Assembly (NCBI RefSeq): GCF_035046485.1
Contig: NC_085138.1
Span: forward strand, 272,161,694 to 272,225,693
Direction of reading: 5' to 3'
DNA length: 64,000 nucleotides
Source: Aedes albopictus
Lineage: Eukaryota; Arthropoda; Insecta; Diptera; Culicidae
This document shows, in pieces, positions 28,701 to 40,156 of the stretch; position 1 is the stretch's first letter, and each line of letters begins with the position of its first letter. The notes beneath the pieces were generated by a model. That model did not search any database. It was not told the origin of the DNA and worked only from the letters and a program-made list of their open reading frames with translations. The translations under genes were made by a program, and so were the position numbers.

Positions 28701-29721
28701 GGAGGGTGCACAAGTTCGTAATGGGACTGACTTGCGATTACATTTCATTATGGGACAATCTGACTTGGTGTTGTTTTTCAATTTTACTGAACAAACTATA
28801 TATTTTTTTGCACGCAGTTGAAAGATCATCCGAAGAAAGCTCGAAAACGGCCATTAACTCATTTTTGCCCAAAATGCATATGGGACTGACTTGCGATTCA
28901 CGGCAGTGTAGGTGATGCAAGAATAAGAATATTGTCAGTTTTGATAACATATAAAACTTACTTTCATCTCTGAAAAGTATCTGCAACTGTTCATAGATGA
29001 TCGACGGATCGGCAACTTCTCTGGCAGTATTTTTCAGTCTTTCAATCAGGTCCAGCACATTGACCCAAGCATTTCTCAACATGCTGTTTGCTTCGATATT
29101 TGCGTCGTTTATCGCCTAAAATGAAGAAGAGATTTTCAGTGCAAACATTTTCAAACTTTGCCAACTGTTAGCTCACTTACTCTCATAGCCATATTGCGAC
29201 CCTCGTCAGAGTACTGCCTCACGACCCGCAGCCCTGTTTCGGTGGCCATACTGATGTTGGACTGTTTTCGTTCGGTGAGTGTGTAGATTTGAAGCGAACG
29301 AGGAAACAGATGATTAAGCTATGAACACTGTTTTAAGCTTTATCCTTAAGTCTTAAGCAATTATCGCCATACAATCCATATGTTTTTACTTATCGCTAAC
29401 ACTGATCTATCCACAGATTTACAGTATGTATATTCGATGAGAGCATGGATGAGGAAAAGTACAGATGGATACAATTATTTATGTTTTTTACGGATCATAT
29501 AAATATAAACAGGACATAATAACAAGAGTAGCAACAATTACACAGATTACATAACGAAAAGTACCAACATATAAAATTTTATCTCATTACGATATTACAC
29601 CTTTTCAAACCGAACAACTACAGTTAAAGCTTACATAAATCCACAATAGTAATCAAAGTTTAATTGACCATACCTGGACGGTCTGGAACGCATCGCCAAA
29701 TCGATTTCGAACTTCATCCAT
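25767..29721 (-). CDS. RTN4IP1-like MDR oxidoreductase, six exons
   Basis: Exons 29674-29721, 29181-29261, 28962-29115, 26669-27382, 25915-26309 and 25767-25853 join in frame to 492 aa. RTN4IP1 proteins are mitochondrial NADPH-dependent quinone-oxidoreductase-like members of the medium-chain dehydrogenase family, linked to coenzyme Q and respiratory function. Here a helical N-terminal extension of about 95 residues precedes a predicted membrane segment (FFVLVGLGFGTTGGVLLGFW, residues about 100-121). The MDR catalytic domain follows: ILVRVRAAALNRIDRRIAFG, LVLGRSCAGIVEAVG and GDEVWLAAPW. The nucleotide-binding loop reads VLVQDACSPVG, where the family usually has a glycine-rich GASGGVG, so cofactor binding may be altered. 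The C-terminal domain includes KFDYIFLTTR and ends VERALDHICSEKS. Exon 2 also contains a Met that could start a shorter form. It is convergent with the plus SAM gene. Confidence 0.8.
27570..27812 (-). pseudogene. Degenerate RTE reverse-transcriptase fragment in intron 3
   Basis: GAAGATCTGATCCGTTATC and GTCGATGAAGCCGGCC match 18355-18405 of the intact LINE, and CTGGGATAGCACTTTGTA plus AGTTCTCACATTTC match 18450-18510. Roughly 110 unrelated bases interrupt the two pieces, and the rest of the element is gone. Confidence 0.7.
28146..28420 (-). mobile_element. Full-length Feilai-like SINE
   Basis: The minus-strand head reads GGGGCCCATATAGCCGAGG, then a B box GGTTCGATTCCC, body with CTTTTCGTAAAGG, and tail complementary to TCTCTCTTCTTGGCGTAACG. 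The tRNA-like head with an extra arm resembles a type II tRNA. Two ORFs through it are artefacts. Confidence 0.8.
28485..28908. mobile_element. MITE, copy 2 of CTGCCGTGAATCGC family
   Basis: Inverted relative to the copy at 6052-6458. Ends CTGCCGTGAATCGCAAGTCA and its complement; the internal motif ATGGGACTGACTTGCGATTA again repeats the end. It lies in an intron of the RTN4IP1-like gene. Confidence 0.75.
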
Positions 29722-30328
29722 TTCCGTGTGCTGTTCACCTCAGCTAGTCCACCTCACTAATTTTGGGCTAGTGCAAACACTTTTTGCTCAAGGATCGTCG
29801 CCAGTAGCGTAGCACTACTGCGTCAGATAACAACCTCGTTGTTATCTCTTATCGAGCGTTTTTTGATGGTTGTAATCGAACAGCATCCTCCTTTCTTCGT
29901 CACTACGCGTCGACTGATTATTTCCTACCTGGTTCCGTTGTACCCTGCAATGGAACAAGATTTCTAAAACTCAGAAATCAACTTCTTTTGTTCAAGTACT
30001 TTTTTAAGTTTTTCTTCTAGCTACGGAAACTTTGGTTACTCTACGGTATAAAATAACTATTTTTCTTTCACTTACCATATTGTAGACCGAATTTGTAACG
30101 AAGGTAGGTACACGTAAATAAAATGTATTATTTTAAAAACTTTGTCTCGAATTGTCTGGTTGGTGGGTGGCGTAGTGAGATTGATAAGCGAACGAATGAA
30201 AACAAATCGATTTCTCGGCGCACGGAATGACGTTTGCAACAGGGGGACGATCAAAAATTACGAAACGATGAGAGTACACACTTATTTGGAGTTACCAAGA
30301 AGTGTAAAATATAACTTTAAATTATTTA
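29722..30328. other. Upstream region of the RTN4IP1-like gene
   Basis: Holds the presumed 5' UTR and promoter. No TATA box stands out. A 60-93 codon ORF pair near 30072-30423 overlaps a MITE and has no domain. Confidence 0.4.
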
Positions 30329-30488
30329 AGGGAACGTTCAAAAATTACGTCCAACATTTGGGGGAGGGGGGGGGTCTACAAAAGTGTGACACTACGTGTA
30401 TTAGGTATAGGGAAAATGCGTGACAGAGGGGGGAGGGGGGGTCTAGAAATCCCAAAAATTGATGGACGTAATATTTGAATCTTCCCTA
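30329..30488. mobile_element. MITE, GGGAACGTTCAAAAATTACG family
   Basis: Left end GGGAACGTTCAAAAATTACG; the right end in complement begins GGGAAGATTCAAATATTACG. Inside are G-rich runs (GGGGGAGGGGGGGG and GGGGGGAGGGGGGG) in place of the C-runs of its relative at 13097-13263. Confidence 0.7.
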
Positions 30489-30632
30489 AGGCGAAACATC
30501 TTCAAATCCAAATTCAAATTTTAAATCTATCTATAGGGATTGTGGGGGTAAAGTGTACAACCTAAGCATCTTGGTCGTTTCCAGTGGAAATGCGGCAAAA
30601 TCCATCTGCTTTACCGAGTAACATGGAAGCAC

Positions 30633-31250
30633 AGACAAACAGATGTAACACTCTTCAAAACGGCTTGGCACATGCATTTAACGATCAATTCAAATTTCAT
30701 TTTATTTGCGCGATCGTTCCACCAGATGCGCTAGTGTTCGATCGCTTTGACGTTGCCAATGTACACGTTGCAACTCGGAAAAGCCTTCTGCTGACTGAAT
30801 TTTCTGGGTTCCAGCCTCGGTTCCAGCCTTCTGCAGGCCCATTTCCCGTGTTGAACTAACATCTGTTAAAAAAACACGTTAATTGTAATTGTAATTGTAA
30901 TTGTAATTTATTTATTAACACTACGATACCCTGTTGGCAGTGATACCTTATTTCAGGTCAAGGAGAGGCACATACAAAATTGATTTTACTTAAGGAGCTA
31001 GTAACTGAATTACAATTAATTAATAAAGATGAAAAAAAAAAATGTACACGTTGCTGAATGATGCAAAACGAAAATTACAGGCAATTTGTGTAGTAGTGTG
31101 CGTGTCTGCAAAACGTCAAATTGAAATCCATCATGGCCGACAGTGTCGCGCGTGGTTCTCCAACAGGTAGCAGTGTGTTCATGAAAATGACACCGGGCAA
31201 AAGTTTTTGATGAATTTCCTCTAAGATTTACGTCTGTTTGTCTGTGATGG
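30633..31250. mobile_element. MITE with CACAGACAAACAGA ends
   Basis: Left end CACAGACAAACAGATGTAAC, right end in complement ATCACAGACAAACAGACGTA. It includes an (AATTGT)n run at 30881-30908. No gene. Confidence 0.55.
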
Positions 31251-31310
31251 AAGGCAGTAATAGTGGTTTCTGCTTTTAGTGGTGTTGCGTGTACGTACAC
31301 ATTACATTGC

Positions 31311-31419
31311 ACGAACACTACCTGAGTTACTGGTTGAAAATAGTAAACAAAAATCAGCTGTTCCCAGCAAAATCAAATGGGCATATTTTCAACCAGTAGA
31401 TTTGCATTAGTGTTCGTGA
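31311..31419. repeat. Small inverted repeat
   Basis: CACGAACACTA...ACTGGTTGAAAATA is mirrored as TATTTTCAACCAGT...TAGTGTTCGTG, about 108 bases end to end, directly before the 683-bp tandem array. Confidence 0.7.
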
Positions 31420-31464
31420 CGCCGCGCTGCGAAACCACTATGGTGATATGAGCCATTTTACGAA

Positions 31465-32071
31465 TGTCGTTTTCGTTTTTGCGGCGGTGCTACACCGCTT
31501 CGTACTACACTTTCCACCACAAAAACGAACATTTTCGGCGTAGTTGCATTGGTGTGCGTGAATAAAAACCAAAATATTTACAATTTTGCAAACGCTGATT
31601 GGTTGACGCGATGTACACCTGCTACACTCCCGATTTTCTGATGTCGTTTTCGTTTTTGCGGTGGTGCTACACCGGTGCAGCACTTTTGCACCGAAAATGT
31701 TCGTTTTTGATTTTCGTGCTGCACCGGTGTAGCACTTTTTCTGCACCGCTCAAGATAGTGCAGCACTCAGAAAATCGGGAGTGTAGCAGGTGTACATCGC
31801 GTCAACCAATCAGCGTTTGCAAAATTGTAAATATTTTGGTTTTTATTCACGCACACCAATGCAACTACGCCGAAAATGTTCGTTTTTGTGGTGGAAAGTG
31901 TAGTACGAAGCGGTGTAGCACCGCCGCAAAAACGAAAACGACATGAGTGCTGCACTATCTTGAGCGGTGCAGAAAAAGTGCTACACCGGTGCAGCACGAA
32001 AATCAAAAACGAACATTTTCGGTGCAAAAGTGCTGCACCGGTGTAGCACCACCGCAAAAACGAAAACGACA
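31465..32071. mobile_element. MITE copy 1 (self-nested)
   Basis: TGTCGTTTTCGTTTTTGCGG to its complement, flanked by GAA on both sides (3-bp duplication). It is interrupted by a sister copy at 31642-31943. Three-base duplications point to a PIF/Harbinger-type mobiliser. Confidence 0.8.
31642..31943. mobile_element. Sister MITE inserted in reverse orientation
   Basis: A complete 302-bp copy of the same family inserted into copy 1, opposite in orientation, flanked by TGA on both sides (31639-31641 and 31944-31946). Confidence 0.9.
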
Positions 32072-32452
32072 GAAGTGACAACAATGTTGATGATGATATT
32101 GATTTTCACGGGTTATTGGACGCTACCTCCTGTCAAAATTCATTCATAAAATCGGCTCGTAAAATGGACTATACTCTAGAATTCTTGTAATGGAGTGCAT
32201 TTGAAAAATATTGTTTTCTTTGATTATTTTCTTCACCAAAACGTGCATCAAAACAGTGAGAAAAAAATCGGTGAGGGTAAAATGAACAGTCGATGGGGCT
32301 CGCGATGGGGTAAAGTGAACATGTCGTTAAAAGTTATGTTACAGCATATAGTTCCTATGTTTTTATTTGCAACCTATCAAATTTCACATGAAACTTTTAT
32401 TCTGTTGTTTCGCGCTGCGAAACCACTATGGTGATATGAGCCATTTTACGAA

Positions 32453-32754
32453 TGTCGTTTTCGTTTTTGCGGCGGTGCTACACCGCTTCGTACTACACTT
32501 TCCACCACAAAAACGAACATTTTCGGCGTAGTTGCATTGGTGTGCGTGAATAAAAACCAAAATATTTACAATTTTGCAAACGCTGATTGGTTGACGCGAT
32601 GTACACCTGCTACACTCCCGATTTTCTGAGTGCTGCACTATCTTGAGCGGTGCAGAAAAAGTGCTACACCGGTGCAGCACGAAAATCAAAAACGAACATT
32701 TTCGGTGCAAAAGTGCTGCACCGGTGTAGCACCACCGCAAAAACGAAAACGACA
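32453..32754. mobile_element. MITE copy 2
   Basis: 302 bp, uninterrupted, flanked by GAA; the same relative position in the second 683-bp unit. Confidence 0.85.
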
Positions 32755-33135
32755 GAAGTGACAACAATGTTGATGATGATATTGATTTTCACGGGTTATT
32801 GGACGCTACCTCCTGTCAAAATTCATTCATAAAATCGGCTCGTAAAATGGACTATACTCTAGAATTCTTGTAATGGAGTGCATTTGAAAAATATTGTTTT
32901 CTTTGATTATTTTCTTCACCAAAACGTGCATCAAAACAGTGAGAAAAAAATCGGTGAGGGTAAAATGAACAGTCGATGGGGCTCGCGATGGGGTAAAGTG
33001 AACATGTCGTTAAAAGTTATGTTACAGCATATAGTTCCTATGTTTTTATTTGCAACCTATCAAATTTCACATGAAACTTTTATTCTGTTGTTTCGCGCTG
33101 CGAAACCACTATGGTGATATGAGCCATTTTACGAA

Positions 33136-33437
33136 TGTCGTTTTCGTTTTTGCGGCGGTGCTACACCGCTTCGTACTACACTTTCCACCACAAAAACGAA
33201 CATTTTCGGCGTAGTTGCATTGGTGTGCGTGAATAAAAACCAAAATATTTACAATTTTGCAAACGCTGATTGGTTGACGCGATGTACACCTGCTACACTC
33301 CCGATTTTCTGAGTGCTGCACTATCTTGAGCGGTGCAGAAAAAGTGCTACACCGGTGCAGCACGAAAATCAAAAACGAACATTTTCGGTGCAAAAGTGCT
33401 GCACCGGTGTAGCACCACCGCAAAAACGAAAACGACA
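33136..33437. mobile_element. MITE copy 3
   Basis: 302 bp, uninterrupted, flanked by GAA; the same relative position in the third 683-bp unit. Confidence 0.85.
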
Positions 33438-33984
33438 GAAGTGACAACAATGTTGATGATGATATTGATTTTCACGGGTTATTGGACGCTACCTCCTGTC
33501 AAAATTCATTCATAAAATCGGCTCGTAAAATGGACTATACTCTAGAATTCTTGTAATGGAGTGCATTTGAAAAATATTGTTTTCTTTGATTATTTTCTTC
33601 ACCAAAACGTGCATCAAAACAGTGAGAAAAAAATCGGTGAGGGTAAAATGAACAGTCGATGGGGCTCGCGATGGGGTAAAGTGAACATGTCGTTAAAAGT
33701 TATGTTACAGCATATAGTTCCTATGTTTTTATTTGCAACCTATCAAATTTCACATGAAACTTTTATTCTGTTGTTTCAAAACTTTTAATACAAACTATAA
33801 AACAAACATTAAAACATATTTAAATAAATATTGTAAAAATAGTGTAAAAAACTCATCATTTTTTTATGAAAATCATATTTTGTAGATATAAAATATGTTT
33901 ACCACAGGGTGCTAGCTCTAGTGCGGTTCTCTTCCAGAAAATTATGGACCAAATACTCCAAGGACTAGAGGGTGTATGTTGCTA

Positions 33985-34252
33985 CCGTCTACCCCCGTTG
34001 GTTTGAACGACACCTCATGCAAACCAACGGGGTTCATTTTTAATTTGAACATCTAGCAACTCTGTTAGCATCGAAAAACACACTACTGGCAACCTGATTT
34101 GGTGTTTTGTTTTGGTTCTGCGTTCCGTTCCACACCGTTCCATTAGCAGGATGACGTTTGAACCCTTTTTAGTTTGAACGATGTGCAGATTAGAGGGGGT
34201 CAAACTAAAAAGTGTTCAGATTACATGCGGTCAAACCAACGAGGGTAGACGG
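33985..34252. mobile_element. TA-flanked palindromic MITE inside the polymerase
   Basis: 268 bp with ends CCGTCTACCCCCGTTGGTTT and, in complement, CCGTCTACCCTCGTTGGTTT; TA at 33983-33984 and 34253-34254. It lies immediately beside the catalytic-box codons. It uses the exact TA present in that codon context. Confidence 0.85.
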
Positions 34253-34764
34253 TACTTGGATGACGTGCTCATTGCTGGCAAGACATTTAAAGAATGTTTG
34301 GACAAATTGGAGAGCGTCCTTGCTCGGCTCTCCAATGCAAATATACATGTAAATTTCAAAAAGTGTAAGTTTTTTGTATCCCCCTTACAATATTTGGGAC
34401 ATTTAATCACTAACAATGGTTTATTACCTGCTCCTGACAAAATTTCTACAATTGAGAGGGCAAAGACACCTGAAAATGTGACAGAGTTAAAAGCTTACCT
34501 TGGATTGTTCAATTATTATAATAAATTTGTGCCTAACGTGTCTGTCAAGCTGAAATGCTTATACAATCTTTTAAGAAAAGACGTACAATTTGAGTGGACA
34601 AAAAATTGTGATGATGCGTTCAAAGAGAGTAAAGCAAATTTGTTGAATGCAAATTTATTAGCGTATTATGACTCCAAAAAGCTCTTGTTAGTGGTTACAG
34701 ATGCCTGCAATTATGGATTGGGAGGCGTATTAGCCCAAATGGAGGGGGATATTGAAAGACCAAT

Positions 34765-35583
34765 CCCAAGTAACCAAAAGTTCAGATAAAAGGGTACTTT
34801 ATAAGCTAAGCAGCTTGTTCGAGGTTGCTCATTAGCCTTCTAAGCAGCTTCATTTTTAAGTAATTTTGGAACTAGAATGTTCACATAAGCACGCTGGATA
34901 GCTTCCTAAGCAGCTTCTGACAGAACTTTGACAAAATTCATGCAGAAACAAAATGTGTTTTTCAGAATCACAACCCTGATGATGGTCGTTTGTGATTCAT
35001 GTCTGGAAATTGCTTCTGATAATTATATTTTCACACATGTCGACTGCTATGTAGATTTGAACTGGATCCTCCTGCGTGATAGCCTACCGTCTTATCGCTG
35101 CGCTGCTGAAGACACTTGACAAAGTCAAGCTAACTTCACTACTGTACAAATGTGCAAAACTATCTGCCGACAGAAAATCGATTAAAGTCAGACTTTATCT
35201 GCTGTTCACTCAATCGCAACTGTAGTACTGTGGTAGAGCGTAGGGCTCTCACGCAGCGACTACCGGTTCGAATCCGATGGGCGGCATTTTTTTTTGCTCA
35301 AGCCTAGTATTCATTGATTTGATAAATTCATATATGTCTTTTATTCTTTTATGCTTAAACAGTTGTTTTCTGTAAAAGAAATAAATTTAATCTACATTGA
35401 AACAAAATGCTACTGAACTGAACTTCTATGAAATTGAAAGTTCCGACAAAGTTCCGAGGAGCATCTTAAGCAGCTTTAAAGTTCGGCGAAGTTCAGATAA
35501 AGTTCCGAATGGAACTTTATCTGAACTTCGCGGAACTTGAAAGTGCATTTTGTCATGGGAAGCGGAACTTTTGGTTATTTGGG
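34765..35583. mobile_element. 819-bp element with CCCAA(G/A)TAACCAAAAGTTC ends
   Basis: The ends pair over 19 bases with one change, flanked by AT on both sides. The reading frame of the interrupted gene is consistent across the element if it and one AT are discounted. The interior has CTAAGCAGCTT three times on the left and once on the right, words GTTCAGATAAA and GAACTTTATCTGAAC near the right end, and a tRNA-like segment. Superfamily unclear. Confidence 0.65.
35222..35290 (+). repeat. tRNA-like segment inside the 819-bp element
   Basis: TGGTAGAGCGTAGGGCTCTC is A-box-like and CCGGTTCGAATCCGATGG carries a B box, ending GGGCGGC before a T-run. The anticodon arm does not pair well, so it is a tRNA relic or SINE head, not a functional tRNA gene. 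Confidence 0.5.
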
Positions 35584-36440
35584 ATTTGCTTCACTTCATT
35601 CTCACTAAACGCTACTCAACAAAAATATCCCATATTGCACCTAGAAGCTCTGGCTTTAGTATGTGTTATTAAAAAAATTCACAAATTTCTTTTTGGTCAA
35701 AAATTCAAAGTGTATACGGACCACAAACCTTCAATAGGGATTTTTGGCAAAGGGGGGCGAAATTCTATATTCGTCACAAGATTGCAGAGCTACATAATGG
35801 AACTCTCCATTTACGATTATGAGATTGAGTATCGTCCTGGTTCCAAATTGCGTAATGCAGATTTTTTTAGCCGATTCCCTTTAGATCAGCGTATACCAAG
35901 TAGTATAGATCAGGCACACATACACAATTTGAATTACTTCAATGAAATTCCTATAGATTTTTCCTTAGTTTCAAAAGAAACTCAGTCGGATAAAATTTTG
36001 AATCAAATAGTAGGATTCATGACTTTTGGTTGGCCAAAAAAAATTGCAGATCAGTTTAAAGATTTTTTTGCTCTGAAGTCAAGGCTGTAGTTAATATATG
36101 ATGTGTTGATGGTTGAGGACAAAGTAGTAATCCTTTATGCCTTAAGGGATGGAATATTGAAACTACTTCATGCAAATCATCAAGGAATTGTCAAAATGAA
36201 AACTTTGGCGAGAAGAGCAGTTTATTGGCCTGGTTTGACTTCAGATATTGAAGATTTTGTAAAGTAATGCGAATCTTGCCTTAAAATGGAAATAGTGAAG
36301 AAACCTGATGCCTATACAACTTGGATTGCTACCACACGGCCATTCAGCCGTTTGCATGCTGACTTCTTTTATTTCGAAGGAAATAATTTCCTTTCAATCG
36401 TTGATAGCCACACTAAGTGATGTGGCCACTATTCTTTCAG

Positions 36441-37436
36441 CTTATTAAAATAACAGTTAGTTTATGCCTTGCAGTTTTTTTTTAACTTTTGATTTTGAGT
36501 ATATTATAGTTACATAAATATAAAAAAATACGACATATAAAACTTTTTCAACTTCTAGGGTGATTGTTTACGTTTTGTTTAACTTATTGTGGCGTTTTTT
36601 ATAAACAACTCCAATCAAAGCTGAGGCTCAGAAATACAAGTATGTGATACAAGTATAAGTAATCATTCATAAAATCATAATCATAAAAAATGATTACATA
36701 ACATATTTTGAGGAAAAAACAGCAGAAAAAAATATGTAAAACTAATGCAGAAAAACAGCACTATTGTGCTGGTTCGTCCCGAAAAGGATATACGATTTAA
36801 ATTTCCACAAATAAATAATAAATAAAAAAGTTACAAGCCTGAGACCTGCAGATTATTGTCCAAATGTCCAATTCTTCAAATTTGTGTAAATAGAGCATAC
36901 ATATTTGGTGCATCTCATGTTTTTTGACGGATAAGAGTTCACTTAGCAGGGTTGTTGAAGAGTAATGTGAATTACCCAGCTAAGAGCAGCATCAGCATTG
37001 AGCAGTTTTTAGTATAATCTGGGGCAGTATAATAAAATATGCAGATTGATTTTTTGGGCGTGGTAGGACAGAGCGAGTCAGCGACTTGATGAAAGTATAT
37101 CGATTTCAGTTTTTTGTTCTCCGTCTTTCTATGTATATCAGCCAACCTACCCATAGCAAGCGCCAGACGAACACGACAGTACTAATGTACATTATAGGCT
37201 CTCCATCCATTCTGGGTGCTTTTACTCGAACTCACCTCAGCAGTCGCGGCACATGGTGTACCAGGCTATAGCAGGCAAAGAATCAATCCTCTCCGCTTCT
37301 GGTTTTTGTTTTTTAAATTGTGATTATCGTTTGCATTCATATATATTACACTAGGGCATTGGTTCCCTTATTAAGCATGTGGCTCCCATTTTCATCCTAC
37401 GAAAAATAAAGGATTGATGCGCTGTTTGTTTTGTTT
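36441..37436. other. No gene seen
   Basis: AT-rich anonymous DNA after the pol remnant; no LTR recognised. Confidence 0.4.
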
Positions 37437-37600
37437 GGAGCCTCGTAGCCGTGCGGTTAGGGTCACCAAGCTTCTAATCGCACCATGCTATGGGGTTGAG
37501 GGTTCGATTCCTGCTCCGGGCGATGAAACTTTTCGTGAGAGCAGGTGTAAGCAGGTAGAATGCAGATATAAAACAGAAATACGGCTTATTCAAATGCGGT
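37437..37600 (+). mobile_element. tRNA-derived SINE
   Basis: GGAGCCTCGTAGCCGTGCGG is an A-box-like head and GAGGGTTCGATTCCTGCTCC a B box, followed by CGAGAGCAG-type body GTGAGAGCAGGTGTAAGCAG. The spacing between the boxes fits a tRNA with a long variable arm. Confidence 0.6.
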
Positions 37601-38894
37601 GACTCCCAGATCTCCCATCCTTTCCGTCTAACAAATACCCCAGTCCGTGCTGGTTGTGGGGAAGCAGATTGCTCTCGGTTTCTAGTAGCAACAACCAGTA
37701 CACTCTAACATTCCTTTCTCTGCCCAGCTGACTATAAGGACTTGGCCGGCGCCGTTATTGGTCAAAAATGAATGAGCTGCTAAAATTGCACTTTGAGACA
37801 AAGTGGAATGTCCCAGTTGGATCTCAGTGCAATTGGGTTATCCAGATTATTTTATATTTTGCTTTACCACCTAAAAATTAGACAAAATCCAAAATTTCAT
37901 CGTTTTTGGTGCCCGGGAATTATTTTTGCATTTAAAGTTTATATGGGGATTTTATTTGGTTCGAGGTGAACTGTCATTTTATCGGTTGAACTGTCATTCT
38001 ATCCACGGAAATTAAAACTTTTTTGTTTATTTACCTATTAAAACAAAGGTATTGGAATACAATAAAATCACGTTACACTCAGAAAAATGAGCTCTTTCCG
38101 TTCGGCTATAGAAAGTAGCAATATTTTACTCACTAAACAACCCAATTGGTACCAGTTCAGATCAATCACTGAGGAGCAACCATTGACATGTATAGTCAGA
38201 ATTGATCGTTTTTGATCGATCGAAATGAGCATGCATGAAAACAAAAAGAGTGAAATCAATCGGTGCCGTAATCTCTTGTTTTCGAATAAGATGAATATGG
38301 GTGCGTGAGATTACTAATGACACTTATACCCTACATTCAGGGGAGACGGTTAGTACCTATCTGTGTACAACAAATCAAGTCAATAGACTAAGTTATCGCA
38401 GAAAAAAGACCCGCACAAAAAAGTATGGGGTGTATATCTCTCCCTCGATATGATTCTTTATAATGGGTGGTGATATTTTACATAGTTTCACTATTAGTAT
38501 TAGGAGTCACTAGGTTGGGTATCACATTACTAACAATAACTAAGTACTAACATTACTAACACTAACTAAGTACTAACATATCGCTTATCCGAGACAACTG
38601 TTGCAATACAGGGGTTATCGAATCGCACTGACATTACCTACTCCTTTTCCCCGATGTCCACGAGGATGTGACTGATCGGTGCGCCATCATTTACTTCTTC
38701 AATGTTAATTTTTTTTTTATTCTTCAATCACTTAACCTAATTTACAGCTATTTTGTTCACTAGGGCACTGATTGAGCGATTCCAATTGGAAGCTGTACTT
38801 ACAATTTGTACAGCGCCTAAATGTATTCTATTTCAATTCTACTATATCGAACTGGTTGCCATTGCGCTGCTACCCCACTTTCTGCCCTATCATG
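37601..38894. other. No gene seen
   Basis: Anonymous DNA with a local run of TACTAACA words at 38525-38580. No domain-bearing ORF. Confidence 0.4.
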
Positions 38895-39152
38895 GTAAAA
38901 TGATGAGCACGAGGATGTTGATGTGTTAGCTGTTGGTTGTTTCTTTTTTCCAGTCAGATTGGGGGTCCATTATGAGTTGCCGTTCGCTGATGACCAAGTA
39001 TCCGGATCCATTTGAGCCATGGGCTAAGAAGAGGGTTAGTGTCAGCTGCTCTCAGGGGGAAAGAGCAACTGACGAAAATGCCTGGGCTGGGATCGAGCCC
39101 ATGACCATCTGCTTATGAAGCAAACGTGTGACCAATTGCGCCACGGGCCCCG
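38895..39152 (-). mobile_element. tRNA-Met-like SINE, copy 1
   Basis: The minus-strand head reads GGGGCCCGTGGCGCAATTGG, a loop TTCATAA (anticodon CAT) between short stems, and GGGCTCGATCCC as B box. The body with CATTTGAGCCATGGGC in plus orientation is shared with the copy at 62685-62948. Confidence 0.75.
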
Positions 39153-40156
39153 GCTTCAATGTTAAGTTCTCGATTTTTTCTTATTGAGAATGATTAACTT
39201 CAAGTTCATAATACCTAGGTCGACTATCTCATCGACTACCTCATCGACTATCTTGGCAAGTTTAATTATTTATTCTGTTCACAAAGAGGTTAAGATCTTT
39301 CAAGGTAGTTATGATTTATTTCGTCTCATGCATATGGTCAATACTTTTATTCAACCAATTTGATAATTCATTTCAAAACTTGCGACATAATGTATTTAAA
39401 CAATATGACAAACATGTAAGTCCAAATTTGTTTTGCTTGAGGTTTTCACTCCATACTCCATTTACATGAATCAACCGTGTTTGCGAACCGTCCGGATGCC
39501 CGGATTGTAAAAACCTCATGATTCAAACTGAGTGCCATTTTTTCTGCACTGTGGTTCTGCTGTGTCGATAAATTTATAATTAATAATTTTAGCAATATTT
39601 TACAACCGTCACTGGCGTGTTATCCTTGTTGTCGGCTGAATAAAGCATTGCAAAAGGCACGTGTCCCACTGGGGTGGGGTAGGCGTTCCAACGTGTGCGC
39701 GGAATATTCGTACCATATTAATAAAATGTAAATTTTATTCAAATGACTGGCTTGCACATATCAAATATAGTGGTCCACCGATCAATTTGTTTGTCGTTTT
39801 ATGTTGCCTGTGATTTTTTTTATGTTGATCTGTATGTGGAACATGTATATATACATTATACAGTGCTAGTGCATTGCTATATATATGTACACACAGGTAG
39901 TCGGGGTGACATTTCGTATTTACGTTGTTTCACTGGTTATGGATGAAATAATGTTGTTCGAATTTTTTTTACATGTAAGCTGGCAATGGGAAGGCAGCCT
40001 GGTGGGACTCTTGGAAAGATCCAAAGCTTATTTATATAGATACATCATAGATAGTGTCAAGAAGCAAACGTCAGCTCTGGTAGAAACTCTGCAATATCGA
40101 AAACCTCCTGTTGTTGTAAAGTTGTAAAAAGTAGGAGTTTTTTCTATTCCGAATCA
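39153..40156. other. No gene seen
   Basis: Anonymous AT-rich sequence with ATATATGTA runs near 39845-39890. Confidence 0.4.

Larger units (their letters stand above)
31423..33776. repeat. Three tandem copies of a 683-bp unit
   Basis: Units are 31423-32410 (988 bp), 32411-33093 and 33094-33776. The second and third appear identical, giving identical predicted peptides at the same offset of 683. The first is longer by 305 bases because of a nested MITE. Each unit has one 302-bp MITE plus about 380 bases of other DNA (with ATCGGTGAGGGTAAAATG). The peptides encoded repeatedly (KCYTGAARKSKT) are MITE products, not genes. Confidence 0.9.
33877..36440 (+). pseudogene. Ty3/gypsy-type pol remnant
   Basis: Order: part of reverse transcriptase (33903-33982, with PQGASSSAVLFQKIMDQIL), a MITE, the rest of the polymerase with the YLDD catalytic box and YLGHLITNNGLL, a second insertion at 34765, then RNase H (HLEALALVCVIKKI, VYTDHKPSI, IEYRPGSKLRNADFFSR), then an integrase start (LLHANHQGIVKMKTLARRAV) with in-frame stops near 36268 and 36418. 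Gag, protease, the integrase core and both LTRs are not seen. It is a dead fragment of a Ty3/gypsy-like element in host DNA. Confidence 0.85.

Noticed and set aside
31438..33788. Families of identical 60-113 aa ORFs on both strands
   Set aside because: They are translations of the 302-bp MITE and the 683-bp tandem unit; no conserved protein domain.
35222..35290. Functional tRNA gene
   Set aside because: A and B boxes are present but the anticodon arm does not pair and the acceptor stem is incomplete.
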